The position numbers and the translations under genes are program-made. Below, one piece after another: positions 1-8,223 of a stretch of 64,000 nucleotides of DNA. This DNA comes from DSYU01 sp964437595 (GTDB lineage Bacteria; Chloroflexota; Anaerolineae; Anaerolineales; Anaerolineaceae), in assembly GCA_964437595.1 (NCBI GenBank), contig CAYTHO010000010.1, positions 27,563 through 91,562 of the forward strand, written 5' to 3'. The notes under the pieces were generated by a model. The model made no database searches and had not been told where the DNA came from. It was given only the letters and a program-made list of their open reading frames with translations. Numbering within the stretch: the stretch's first letter is position 1; every line of letters begins with the position of its first letter.

Positions 1-64
1 TTATCGGAAGCCGTCCAAAGAGTACATTTGGCCAGCCCTGATCCAGTAAATTTAGATGAGGAGC
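1..64. other. left-edge remnant, no complete gene
   Basis: These bases precede the stop codon of the response regulator gene. Two plus-strand frames run in from the edge and stop at about 45 and 49, so this may be the 3' end of a plus-strand gene lying outside the window. It is too short to identify. Confidence 0.3.
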
Positions 65-1327
65 CTATTCTTCCTTTGGCGGGAACAGGCCCAGCTTTTG
101 CGCCTGTTCAAAGGTCAGAACGCCAGGCTGGCTTTCTTCTTTGCGCTCATCGCTGGTGACTTCATCCCAGAAGGAATCGGCATCTGGGATGCGCAGTTCG
201 CCGGTTTTCTTTTTCTTAAACAACTCTTCAAACTTTTCCAACCCGGGGTCCTGGCCCAGCGGAGTTTCCAGAATCGCCGCCTCGATCTGCGCTTCTTCCA
301 GCGCGGCGGCAGCGCCCATTTCGGCCATCAGCACTTCCGGGGCACCTGCTTCGACTGCGGTTTGAACCCGCAGCCCCATGGCTTCCAGGGCCGCCAAAAT
401 TTCCGTCTGCGCGTTGAGCGCCTCTTCAAACGCCAGAGCCAGACGCACGGCTGAGCGACCAGTGGGCAACGCCAGCAGCAGCACGTACTGGCCAGTTGGA
501 GCAACGACCAAATCAACACCCGTTCCCCGGTAGGCCTGCACCAGGGGGGTGGAGGTCTGGCCCAAGAGGTATGAAATCCTGGCCCCAGCGCTGATGGACG
601 CCATCAGCGGCGGGGCGAACTGGGCCTCTACCGGTAGATCGGGCAGGTCGCCGGCCTGGGCAACGGACTTGCCGCGCTCATCCAGCAGCATGGCCGAAAG
701 CGCCCCTAACGAAGCGCGCAGCCGGCTGAGAATAGCGGACAACCCGGTTTCCGCAGGCGCAGGCGGCCCAGCGGGCGGCCTAAGGCCCCCGGTTGCTTTA
801 TGAGCAGCGGGCTGGGTTGGAGCGGTTTCGACCGCCTCGCCCGGCATTACCGCCGCCAGTTCTTGCAGCAGGGCGGCCTGGGCCGATTCTTTCTCACTGG
901 CCGGTGCGGGCTTTTCGTCAACGGGTTTTTCTGGCGGTTTTGGCTTTTCGAGTGGTTTGCCCTCCCCCAACAGTTGATCAACCGCATCGATAAAATCGGG
1001 GGTCATAATGGGTTTGCGCAAGAATACGTCAGCAGCCGCCTGATCCTTTTCTTTAAAAAGCCGGTCCTCTGGGCGCAACCCGGTCATCAAGATTACCTTC
1101 ACATTCGGCTGCCGAACGCGGATTTTCCGCACCAGGTCCAGACCGGTCATCCCTGGCAAGCGAATATCGGTTACCAGCACATCAATGGTAAAACGCGACG
1201 ATTCAAGCAAGGCTTCTTCAGCCGATGGAACAACCGATATCGGGATGTCGGGGTGTACCGTTTTCAAAGCATCCTGAAGCAGGCGTCCCAGGTCAATTGC
1301 ATCGTCAACAATTAGAACTCGCTTCAT
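65..1327 (-). CDS. response regulator with Roadblock/LC7-like domain
   Basis: Predicted 420-residue cytoplasmic signalling protein. Residues 1-120 form a CheY-type receiver domain, with the acidic pair D8-D9, a phosphoacceptor D54 in a VTDIRLPG segment and a conserved Lys in RKP. A low-complexity Pro/Glu/Lys/Ala linker (about 125-220) leads to a Roadblock/LC7-like segment (LLDERGK then VAQAGDLP) and an acidic tail. There is no DNA-binding domain or enzymatic output, so the Roadblock part probably binds a small GTPase or partner. I chose the ATG at 1327 because AAGGAGG lies 5 bases upstream and the protein then starts directly with the beta-1 strand; an upstream in-frame start at 1375 overlaps the ABC gene. 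It is the last gene of transporter operon A, about 20 bp after the ATPase gene, so it is probably co-transcribed. Target unknown. Confidence 0.85.
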   Translation of the reverse strand: MKRVLIVDDAIDLGRLLQDALKTVHPDIPISVVPSAEEALLESSRFTIDVLVTDIRLPGMTGLDLVRKIRVRQPNVKVILMTGLRPEDRLFKEKDQAAADVFLRKPIMTPDFIDAVDQLLGEGKPLEKPKPPEKPVDEKPAPASEKESAQAALLQELAAVMPGEAVETAPTQPAAHKATGGLRPPAGPPAPAETGLSAILSRLRASLGALSAMLLDERGKSVAQAGDLPDLPVEAQFAPPLMASISAGARISYLLGQTSTPLVQAYRGTGVDLVVAPTGQYVLLLALPTGRSAVRLALAFEEALNAQTEILAALEAMGLRVQTAVEAGAPEVLMAEMGAAAALEEAQIEAAILETPLGQDPGLEKFEELFKKKKTGELRIPDADSFWDEVTSDERKEESQPGVLTFEQAQKLGLFPPKEE

Positions 1328-1347
1328 CCCAACCTCCTTACCAGGTA

Positions 1348-2337
1348 TCAGGCAGCACGCCAGCAGGCTGCCCAATGCCCTGGGCTTACCTCATTAAAGG
1401 GCGGTTCATCAACCTTGCATTGATCCATCGCCACCGGGCAGCGCGGATGGAAGCGACAACCTCCCGGCGGGTTCAACGGACTTGGTACATCACCTTTTAG
1501 AATGATACGCTCGCGGCGCACCTTGGGGTCTGGGATCGGTATAGCGGACATGAGCGCCTGGGTATAGGGATGCAGTGGGTTGCGGAATAACTCTTCCCGC
1601 CCAGCAAGCTCTACCATTTTCCCCAGATACATCACCGCCACGCGATTGGAAATGTGCTCCACCACGCTCAGGTTATGAGCAATGAAGAGGTACGTCAGCC
1701 CAAACTCTTTCTGCAAATCTCTTAGAATGTTTAACACCTGCGACTGGATGGAAACATCCAGGGCCGAAACCGGCTCATCACACACGATGAACTTGGGGCG
1801 CAAGGCCAGAGCGCGGGCGATGCCAATGCGCTGGCGCTGCCCGCCGGAGAACTCGTGCGGGTAACGGCGGGCATGATAATCCTCCAGGCCCACCTTGCGC
1901 AGTGTATCAATCGCCAGGTCGAACCGCTCACGCCGGGTACCGATGCCATGAATTTTCAGGCCTTCCATCACGGATTCGCCAATGGGCAGGCGCGGGTCAA
2001 GCGAAGCATACGGGTCCTGGAAAATGATCTGCATGTGGCGGCGCATGGCTTTCAACTCACGCCCACGCAGCTTGAATACATTCACGCCTTCGTAAGTTAC
2101 CTCACCGGCGGTGGGCTCCGTCAGGCGCAGCATCGTACGGCCCACGGTGGTTTTGCCGCAGCCGGACTCTCCCACCAGGCCCAACGTTTCGCCTTCTTTT
2201 ACCGAGAAGCTGACGTTCTCTACCGCTTTTACCTGCGCAATCACGCGCTGCAGCACACCACCCCGCACGGGGAAATACTTATACAATCCTTGAACGGTCA
2301 CCAGGTCATTTGAAGGCGCCCCATTACTGCTGGTCAT
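1348..2337 (-). CDS. peptide ABC transporter ATP-binding protein, DppF/OppF type
   Basis: ATPase subunit of a family-5 peptide/oligosaccharide importer, 329 residues, acting at the cytoplasmic face of the permease pair. Seen: Walker A GESGCGKTT at about residues 56-64, a Q-loop IIFQDPYAS, the ABC signature FSGGQRQR, Walker B IVCDEP followed by SALD, the switch His in IAHN, and a C-terminal oligo_HPY extension with clustered cysteines (GGCRFHPRC, then DQC and AAC) typical of subunits carrying an Fe-S site. The start at 2337 has GGGAGG upstream and overlaps the end of the DppD-type gene by 14 bp, indicating translational coupling. It is the second F-type ATPase of operon A. Confidence 0.9.
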   Translation of the reverse strand: MTSSNGAPSNDLVTVQGLYKYFPVRGGVLQRVIAQVKAVENVSFSVKEGETLGLVGESGCGKTTVGRTMLRLTEPTAGEVTYEGVNVFKLRGRELKAMRRHMQIIFQDPYASLDPRLPIGESVMEGLKIHGIGTRRERFDLAIDTLRKVGLEDYHARRYPHEFSGGQRQRIGIARALALRPKFIVCDEPVSALDVSIQSQVLNILRDLQKEFGLTYLFIAHNLSVVEHISNRVAVMYLGKMVELAGREELFRNPLHPYTQALMSAIPIPDPKVRRERIILKGDVPSPLNPPGGCRFHPRCPVAMDQCKVDEPPFNEVSPGHWAACWRAA

Positions 2338-3403
2338 ACCCGCCTCCCTTGCCTGGCAAAACAGGCTCGCGATATGCTCCATCCAGCCGTATTGGCGCAG
2401 TGTGCTCACCGCTGCTCACATACAGCCAGCAGCGGACTTCGTGCCCGGCGCGCACCGTCACTAACTCCGGCTCTACTTCGGTACAAATTCCCAGACCGTA
2501 GCGCTCCCGCATGCGGCAGCGCGGCGCGAACCGGCAGCCAGGCGGCAAATTGATCAGGTTGGGCACATTTCCGGGGATAACATCCAATTGTTCGGTCACC
2601 CGCCCCAGGATGGGAATAGATCCGATCAATCCCTGGGTATAGGGATGCAGCGGGTGTTCAAACAATTCGCCAACGCTCGCCTGTTCCACGATGCGCCCGG
2701 CGTACATTACTGCAACCCGGTCGGCCATTTCGGCAATAATGCCCAGATCGTGGGTAATCAGGATCACGGCTGTCCCCAGCCGGTTGCGCATTTCACGGAT
2801 CAAATCCAAAATCTGGGCCTGGATGGTGACATCCAGCGCGGTGGTGGGCTCATCGGCAATCAGAAGTTCGGGCGTCATTGCCAGGGCCATGGCGATCATC
2901 ACGCGCTGCGCCTGCCCGCCAGACATTTCATGCGGGTAGGCCTTTGCCTTGCGTGATGGGTCTGGAATGCCCACCATGCCGAGTAATTCTACGGCCTTCT
3001 GCCAGGCAGTCTCTTTATTTAGGCCCTGATGAATTTGTAAAACTTCCGCAACCTGGTCACCCACGGTAAATACCGGGTTCAGGCTGGACTGCGGCTGCTG
3101 AAAAATCATCGAGATGCGGTTGCCGCGCATCTTTGACATGACATCTTCAGAAACCTTGAGCAAGTCCGATTCGCCAAATTCGATTTCGCCTTCGACGACT
3201 TTTCCGGGGACGCCTACCAGACGCATGATAGAAAGCGATGTAACGCTCTTGCCACAGCCCGATTCCCCCACCAGGCCAAGCACTTCGCCCGTCCGGACGT
3301 GAAAATCGACGCCGTCCACCGCCTTTACCACGCCGTCTTCTGTGTAAAAATACGTTTTCAGATTTCGTACTTGCAGCAAGGGTTTTTCCATTGGTTGAGC
3401 CAC
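2324..3403 (-). CDS. peptide ABC transporter ATP-binding protein, DppD/OppD type
   Basis: D-type ATPase partner of the preceding F-type subunit, 359 residues. Visible motifs: Walker A GESGCGKS, a Q-loop MIFQQPQSSLNP, signature MSGGQAQR, Walker B LLIADEP with TTALD, the His switch LITHD, and the C-terminal cysteine-bearing extension (PPGCRFAPRC). I take the GTG at 3403 as the start because GAGGAA sits 6 bases before it; an ATG 12 bases further in is the alternative, and an upstream ATG at 3442 has no ribosome site. This D/F pair follows the 69-residue membrane protein and duplicates the pair at 3648-5681, so operon A encodes four ATPases for one permease pair. The second pair may form an alternative motor or serve permeases encoded elsewhere. 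Confidence 0.88.
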   Translation of the reverse strand: MAQPMEKPLLQVRNLKTYFYTEDGVVKAVDGVDFHVRTGEVLGLVGESGCGKSVTSLSIMRLVGVPGKVVEGEIEFGESDLLKVSEDVMSKMRGNRISMIFQQPQSSLNPVFTVGDQVAEVLQIHQGLNKETAWQKAVELLGMVGIPDPSRKAKAYPHEMSGGQAQRVMIAMALAMTPELLIADEPTTALDVTIQAQILDLIREMRNRLGTAVILITHDLGIIAEMADRVAVMYAGRIVEQASVGELFEHPLHPYTQGLIGSIPILGRVTEQLDVIPGNVPNLINLPPGCRFAPRCRMRERYGLGICTEVEPELVTVRAGHEVRCWLYVSSGEHTAPIRLDGAYREPVLPGKGGGYDQQ

Positions 3404-3457
3404 AGCTATTCCTCGCGCGATTCCAAAAGCAAACCGCTTCAAAACAATAAGATACCG

Positions 3458-3667
3458 TTACTTGTTGCGTCGAATGCTAACATACGAAAACAATCCCAAG
3501 AATGCCATCACCATTCCCACCAAGGAAAACCCATAGGAAATGAATGCCAGCAGGAACGTGCTCTCAATAACCTTAACCACCATCAACAGCGGCAGCACCA
3601 CGCCGAGAATCATCATCAGTGTGCCGAGCACCATCATCTTAACGGGACTAAGCCACTGGCGAAGCAT
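3458..3667 (-). CDS. small two-helix membrane protein
   Basis: A 69-residue protein with two hydrophobic segments (about residues 10-30 and 38-60), a basic RRNK C-terminus and no soluble domain. Both ends are probably cytoplasmic. Its start lies inside the last 20 bp of the upstream F-type ATPase gene, so translation is probably coupled. It sits exactly between the two ATPase pairs of operon A. I recognise no family. It could be an accessory subunit or assembly factor of the transporter, but its position is the only support for that. Confidence 0.7.
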   Translation of the reverse strand: MLRQWLSPVKMMVLGTLMMILGVVLPLLMVVKVIESTFLLAFISYGFSLVGMVMAFLGLFSYVSIRRNK

Positions 3668-4694
3668 CTTTATATAACCAACAGGCTACCTGGTGATCCG
3701 GCCCGGTTTGAAACTCGGGCGGCCTTTTTACATCACACAGCCCGGGCATCATACGGGAACAGCGAGGATGGAAACGGCAGCCTTCCGGAGGCTTGACCAG
3801 GCTGGGCGGCTCGCCGGGGGGGACTTCCTGGAATTCATCTACGTTCTTAGCATCTGGGTCAGAAGTTGCAGCCAGCAGCGCCAGGGTATAGGGATGGTTG
3901 GGGTGATTGATCAGATCATCCACGCGCGCTTTTTCAATCACCTCGCCAGCGTACATTACGAAAATGTATTCTGAGAAATAACGAACGGTAGAAAGATCGT
4001 GGGTGATGTAGATAACGGCCAGATCGTGGTTTTCCTGCAAGTTGCGCAACAGATTAAGGATTTCCACGCGCACGGAGGCGTCGAGCATGGAAACGGGCTC
4101 ATCCGCCACCAGCAGCTTGGGGTTCATGATCATCGACCGGGCAATGACAATGCGCTGCTGCTGCCCGCCGCTGATCATGTGGGGGAACTTGGGCAAAAAC
4201 TCTTCCACCGGTGTGACCTTGACCTCTTCCAAGGCCTTTACAATGCGGTCATGACGTTCGGCTTTATCCTTGACACCGTTGATAATAAGGGGTTCTTCCA
4301 GGATACGCTCGATGTTCATGAAAGGCGGTAGCGCCCCATAGGGATCTTGCTGCACGTACCCGACCTGTGAACGGTACCAGCTCATATCTGCCGAAGAAAA
4401 CTCCGAGAGCTTCTTACCGTCATAAACGATCTCACCTTTGTGGATCTTATTCAGTCCCAGGATGGTTTTCATCAGGCTGGATTTTCCACAGCCGCTTTCA
4501 CCAACCACCACAACGGCCTCGTTGCTTTTTAGTTCAAAACTGACGCCATCGACGGCGCGCACGTAGCCAGCATGCCCAAAGCCAAACCGGCGTAATTCAA
4601 ACCATACATGCAAATCCTGAACGGAAAGCAGCGCCCTTCCCTGTTTTTTTACTTCCGCCTGAACCGGATTATTTACTTCTGTTAGCTCTGCCAT
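3648..4694 (-). CDS. peptide ABC transporter ATP-binding protein, OppF type
   Basis: F-type ATPase, 348 residues, of the first ATPase pair in operon A. The first ~22 residues are a polar extension; then the ABC domain with Walker A GESGCGKSS, Q-loop YVQQDPYGA, signature ISGGQQQR, Walker B LLVADEP with SMLD, switch His YITHD, and a C-terminal cysteine-rich extension (PPEGCRFHPRC). An unusual ELRRFGFGHAGY segment follows the first beta strand. It lies 18 bp downstream of the OppD-type gene, in the order permease-permease-D-F typical of opp/dpp operons, so this pair is the natural motor of permeases 7018 and 5678. Confidence 0.88.
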   Translation of the reverse strand: MAELTEVNNPVQAEVKKQGRALLSVQDLHVWFELRRFGFGHAGYVRAVDGVSFELKSNEAVVVVGESGCGKSSLMKTILGLNKIHKGEIVYDGKKLSEFSSADMSWYRSQVGYVQQDPYGALPPFMNIERILEEPLIINGVKDKAERHDRIVKALEEVKVTPVEEFLPKFPHMISGGQQQRIVIARSMIMNPKLLVADEPVSMLDASVRVEILNLLRNLQENHDLAVIYITHDLSTVRYFSEYIFVMYAGEVIEKARVDDLINHPNHPYTLALLAATSDPDAKNVDEFQEVPPGEPPSLVKPPEGCRFHPRCSRMMPGLCDVKRPPEFQTGPDHQVACWLYKDASPVA

Positions 4695-4712
4695 GAAATC
4701 TTATCCATTCTT

Positions 4713-5681
4713 CTAGACATATAACCAGCACTTCACCAGGCGGTCACCTTCCTGGGGTACCGTGGGCGGTTCCTCTACGCATTTCTCAAACCGCCTGGGG
4801 CAGCGAGCCGCGAAACGGCACCCGGTAGGTGGATTGATCAGGCTGGGCGGCTGGCCGCCAATGAAATTAAGGTCGGCGTTGCTGCGCAGCCTGGGAACGG
4901 ACGACATCAGCGCCACCGAGTACGGGTGCAGTGGTTTGGTAAAGAATTCATAATTCTTACTGACCTCAACAATCTGCCCGGCGTACATCACCGCCACCCG
5001 GTCCGCCAGCTCACTGGAGGTGGCAATATCATGGGTAATTAGCAGGAAACTGGTGGCAATTTCTTTTTTGATCTGCTTGAGCAGGTTCATAATATTCGCC
5101 TGGGTCAGCACATCCAGGGCTGAAGTCGGCTCATCCAGGATGACCAGATCGGGCACGGTGATCAATGACATGGCAATCGCCACGCGTTGACGCATGCCAC
5201 CGCTCAGTTCAAATGCATAGCGGGTGAGGAAATCTTCCGGGACACCAACGCGTTTGAACAGCGCGCGGGCATTGCTCAGGGCGTTCTCTTTACTTACCGA
5301 GTGATGCACCATCATCGGCTCGGCCACCTGGTCACCCACGCGCAAGACGGGGTTGAGCGAGTTCATCGCGGCCTGGGGCACCATGGAGATCTTTACCCAG
5401 CGAATATCGCGCCGGAATTTTTCCTCGTCCAGGGCCATGATATTGATGCCATCAAAATAGACCTCGCCAGAGTAGGTTGCCACGTTGCGGGGCAGCAAGC
5501 GCAGCAGGGCCTTCGCCATGGAGCTTTTGCCGCAGCCCGATTCACCAATCACGACAACTGCTTCGTTGGTGTACAGAGTCAAATCAACATTGTCCACAGC
5601 CTGCACTACCCCGCGGGTTGCTTTGAAGTACAGCTTCAGGTTTTTTATCCGCATTAATGTTGCGTCAGCCATACGAATCAC
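4713..5681 (-). CDS. peptide ABC transporter ATP-binding protein, OppD type
   Basis: D-type ATPase, 322 residues. Walker A GESGCGKSS, Q-loop MVPQAAMNSLNP, signature LSGGMRQR, Walker B LVILDEP with TSALD, switch His LITHD, and the C-terminal GCRFAARC cysteine cluster are all visible. The start is probably the GTG at 5681, which overlaps the permease stop codon by 4 bases (GTGA); an ATG nine bases further in is possible. The tight overlap with the DppC-type permease gene supports pairing of this ATPase with that permease. Confidence 0.88.
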   Translation of the reverse strand: MIRMADATLMRIKNLKLYFKATRGVVQAVDNVDLTLYTNEAVVVIGESGCGKSSMAKALLRLLPRNVATYSGEVYFDGINIMALDEEKFRRDIRWVKISMVPQAAMNSLNPVLRVGDQVAEPMMVHHSVSKENALSNARALFKRVGVPEDFLTRYAFELSGGMRQRVAIAMSLITVPDLVILDEPTSALDVLTQANIMNLLKQIKKEIATSFLLITHDIATSSELADRVAVMYAGQIVEVSKNYEFFTKPLHPYSVALMSSVPRLRSNADLNFIGGQPPSLINPPTGCRFAARCPRRFEKCVEEPPTVPQEGDRLVKCWLYV

Positions 5682-7021
5682 ACACCTCTCAGACGTGGAT
5701 TGAAGATGCGGTCAAGTGCAAAGCCTAACATCGCAAATCCTAAACCGGTAATCATTAACAACACGGCTGGCTCTAAGATCCAGTAGTACTGGCCTTTATA
5801 CAGCGCGCCGTTGGTAAACGCATCGTTGACCAGCTTTCCCCAGGTAGGCAGAATCGGGTCGCCCAAACCGAGCACAGCCAGGGAAGCTTCCAAAAACACG
5901 TACGAAGGCACCGCGGCTACCAGGGCGGGGATTAGCAGCGGGATCATGCGGGGGATCAGGTACATGAAGATAATGCGGAAGTCTTTTGCCCCATACGCGC
6001 GGGCCGCCTCAATGTACGTTGATTCTTTGACCTGCAGGAACATGGCCCGATAGGTTTTGATTGCCCCGGTAAAGATGCTCAGCAGGATGGTCACGCCCAG
6101 GATGGTCCAGATGCTGCGAGAGTAGAAGGTGCCAATCATAATCAGGATGGCCAGGAAGGGCAGCACCAGGTTGATTTCGGTGATGCGCTGAATGAGCTCA
6201 TCGAGCCAGCCGCCGTACCAGGTGCCAATGGCAGCAATTGCCATCGAAAGGATGGATGTACCCAGCGCGGCCAGCAGGCCGAACGCCAGCGCCACGGGCG
6301 CTCCCCAGAGCAGCGCGACCATCAGGTCACGGCGGTTGTGATCGGTGCCGGCCAGGCCATAAAGCTGGCCGTGAAAGACGAACTCAGCATTGATATCCGA
6401 GTCCGCTTCAAAGGTCAGGCCTTTGATGACCAGCTCATATTTGCCTTTCAAGGGCGTCAGCGGGTCAGAGTCTGGCACCGAGAACAGGCCCTTCATCGGT
6501 TCCACTTTTTTCAAACGCCGCAGCAGTTTCTCATCTTGCGAAAAACGGAAGGTCTGCTTCTGGCTCAATCCGAAATCGCTGATGCGAATTTCGCGGCCAT
6601 CCGGCGTATTCAAGTAGATGGACACAAACGGGTTTTTGGCTTGAAAGGTACTGTCGAAGTACAACAGCAGTTCCTGGGGATAATCGTCGTAATCGAATTC
6701 GAACGGGTAGCTGAAATTGATAGTGGTAGTTTCTTTCTCCCCTGGAATGACCTCTTTAGTGAACCCTTTTTCGCCGCTTTTCACGGAGAAGGATTCAGGC
6801 AGTTTTTTCTCTGAAAAGAGGTTATACCAGGCAGGAGGAACATTTTTGGGGTTCTGATACCAAACCGACTCACCCCCGCGCCACAAGCGGACCGCTTCTG
6901 AATAGGGGATCTTAATCAAGGCGTAAATTGCCAGAACGAACAGCAGCACAACTATCACCGAACCAAAAATGGCCGATGGGTATTGTTTTAGCTCTCGCAA
7001 GGTATTTCGGATCGCGTTCAT
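5678..7021 (-). CDS. DppC-type ABC permease with large extracytoplasmic insertion
   Basis: Inner-membrane permease of operon A, 447 residues against about 280-330 for ordinary DppC/OppC proteins. The excess lies between TM1 (about 16-37) and the conserved GTDHNRRD start of the permease core at about 226: a polar, beta-rich segment of about 185 residues, predicted outside the membrane. The core has further helices and the EAA loop (EAARAYGAKDFRIIF), which docks to the ATPase, and ends in the typical FNPRLRG. It overlaps the upstream permease gene by ATGA and the downstream ATPase gene by GTGA. The insertion may be a docking domain for the equally unusual binding protein of the same operon; that is inference. 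Confidence 0.9.
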   Translation of the reverse strand: MNAIRNTLRELKQYPSAIFGSVIVVLLFVLAIYALIKIPYSEAVRLWRGGESVWYQNPKNVPPAWYNLFSEKKLPESFSVKSGEKGFTKEVIPGEKETTTINFSYPFEFDYDDYPQELLLYFDSTFQAKNPFVSIYLNTPDGREIRISDFGLSQKQTFRFSQDEKLLRRLKKVEPMKGLFSVPDSDPLTPLKGKYELVIKGLTFEADSDINAEFVFHGQLYGLAGTDHNRRDLMVALLWGAPVALAFGLLAALGTSILSMAIAAIGTWYGGWLDELIQRITEINLVLPFLAILIMIGTFYSRSIWTILGVTILLSIFTGAIKTYRAMFLQVKESTYIEAARAYGAKDFRIIFMYLIPRMIPLLIPALVAAVPSYVFLEASLAVLGLGDPILPTWGKLVNDAFTNGALYKGQYYWILEPAVLLMITGLGFAMLGFALDRIFNPRLRGV

Positions 7022-8142
7022 GCCTTATTCCCGCCAATCTTCACCCTTGGATCGACCAGGGCATAGATAAAGTCCAAGAAGAAAACGGTAAGCGCCAGCA
7101 AATAGGCGTAAATGATGGTGGTGCCGACAATTACCGGGGTGTCATAAAAACCAATGGCGCGGAAAATGGTGCGTCCCAGGCCAGGCCATAAGAAAACCGT
7201 TTCCGTGATGGTGGCGCCGGTCCATAAACCAATTACCAGCAGAGCAAAATTCGTCACGATGGTGGGAAGCGTTGGGCGCAGGATATAGCGGCGTTCCACA
7301 TCCCGCGGAGCAAGGCCCTTGGCTTTGGCCATTTCCACGTAATCTTCACTGGAGTAGATCAAGAAAAACGTTCTCCAGTTGTAAATCGAGTAGAAAATAG
7401 CGCTGATGACGAGCGAACCAGCCGGTAGAATCAGGTGTTCCAGCACGTCCAGAGTGTACTCAAAAACGTTGGTGGGCGGGGGGGCGCTCACCATGCCCCC
7501 AAACGGCAGCACCTTCAACACAGCGGCAAAAATCAAGATAAAGAAAATTCCGTAGAACCAGGGCGGCACGGAAGAAGTTGGCGATAACGTGATCACCAGC
7601 TTATCCCAAAAACTGCCATAGGCGCGCGACAGGGCTAGAGCCACAAAAACGCTGAAGAAAAACAAAAAGAGCTGCGAAGTGCCCATGAGCAGGAGCGTGG
7701 CAGGAAGGCGTTCGAGGATGATGTTACGCACCTCGCGCGAGCCGTTGTCACTGACCATGTACGTGGCGCGTCCTAATTCCAGCACGAGCGCGTTGCCAAG
7801 ATAGCGAAATGAACGTTCGACGAAAGGCCTGTCCAGGCCCAGGCGCTTCTCTTCCAGCGCAACCATTTCAGCGGCCATTTCCCGGCGTCTTTCTGGATCG
7901 ATATTCTGGTTGGCCGTCATAGCCGCAACGCGCATGTTGGTGCGTTCGCGAATATCATTGCGCATGATGGTATCGACGTAGCCACCCATGTTCGCGATCA
8001 AGATGGTTAAGTAAACGCCAGCAATAACCGTAAAAAACAATAAAACAACCCGCATAGCGACGAAACGTCCTACTCGGGTAAAGGTGGATTCTGAAGCCTG
8101 GCGTTTCGCGCCGGCGCTTCCCTCCGCAATAGCTTGTGCCAT
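7018..8142 (-). CDS. DppB-type ABC permease
   Basis: Partner permease of operon A, 374 residues. A polar 25-residue N-terminus precedes TM1 (about 29-51). A long extracytoplasmic loop contains a charged helix (ERRREMAAEMVALEEKRLGLD), comparable to the loop of other DppB proteins but extended. Five further helices follow. The EAA loop (VEMAKAKGLAPRDVERRYILR) contacts an ATPase, and the ending FIYALVDPRVKIG is typical of the family. The start ATG follows the intercistronic hairpin at 8163-8201 and the 3' end overlaps the DppC-type gene by ATGA. Confidence 0.9.
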   Translation of the reverse strand: MAQAIAEGSAGAKRQASESTFTRVGRFVAMRVVLLFFTVIAGVYLTILIANMGGYVDTIMRNDIRERTNMRVAAMTANQNIDPERRREMAAEMVALEEKRLGLDRPFVERSFRYLGNALVLELGRATYMVSDNGSREVRNIILERLPATLLLMGTSQLFLFFFSVFVALALSRAYGSFWDKLVITLSPTSSVPPWFYGIFFILIFAAVLKVLPFGGMVSAPPPTNVFEYTLDVLEHLILPAGSLVISAIFYSIYNWRTFFLIYSSEDYVEMAKAKGLAPRDVERRYILRPTLPTIVTNFALLVIGLWTGATITETVFLWPGLGRTIFRAIGFYDTPVIVGTTIIYAYLLALTVFFLDFIYALVDPRVKIGGNKA

Positions 8143-8162
8143 CTTGCACCCTCTAAATTTAG

Positions 8163-8201
8163 AATAGATAGGGGCAAGTTAGAGGCCTGCCCCTATCTAT
8201 T
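8163..8201 (-). promoter_or_regulatory. strong hairpin between binding-protein and permease genes
   Basis: Perfect 14-bp inverted repeat (8163-8176 with 8188-8201) and an 11-base loop, in the 81-bp gap between the stop of the binding-protein gene and the first permease gene. On the minus strand it is followed by an A/T-rich but not clearly U-rich tract. Such hairpins in transporter operons commonly stabilise the upstream binding-protein mRNA or cause partial termination, giving excess binding protein. The same arrangement occurs in operon B. Confidence 0.75.
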
Positions 8202-8223
8202 AATACATAGCGGTTTTACCCGT

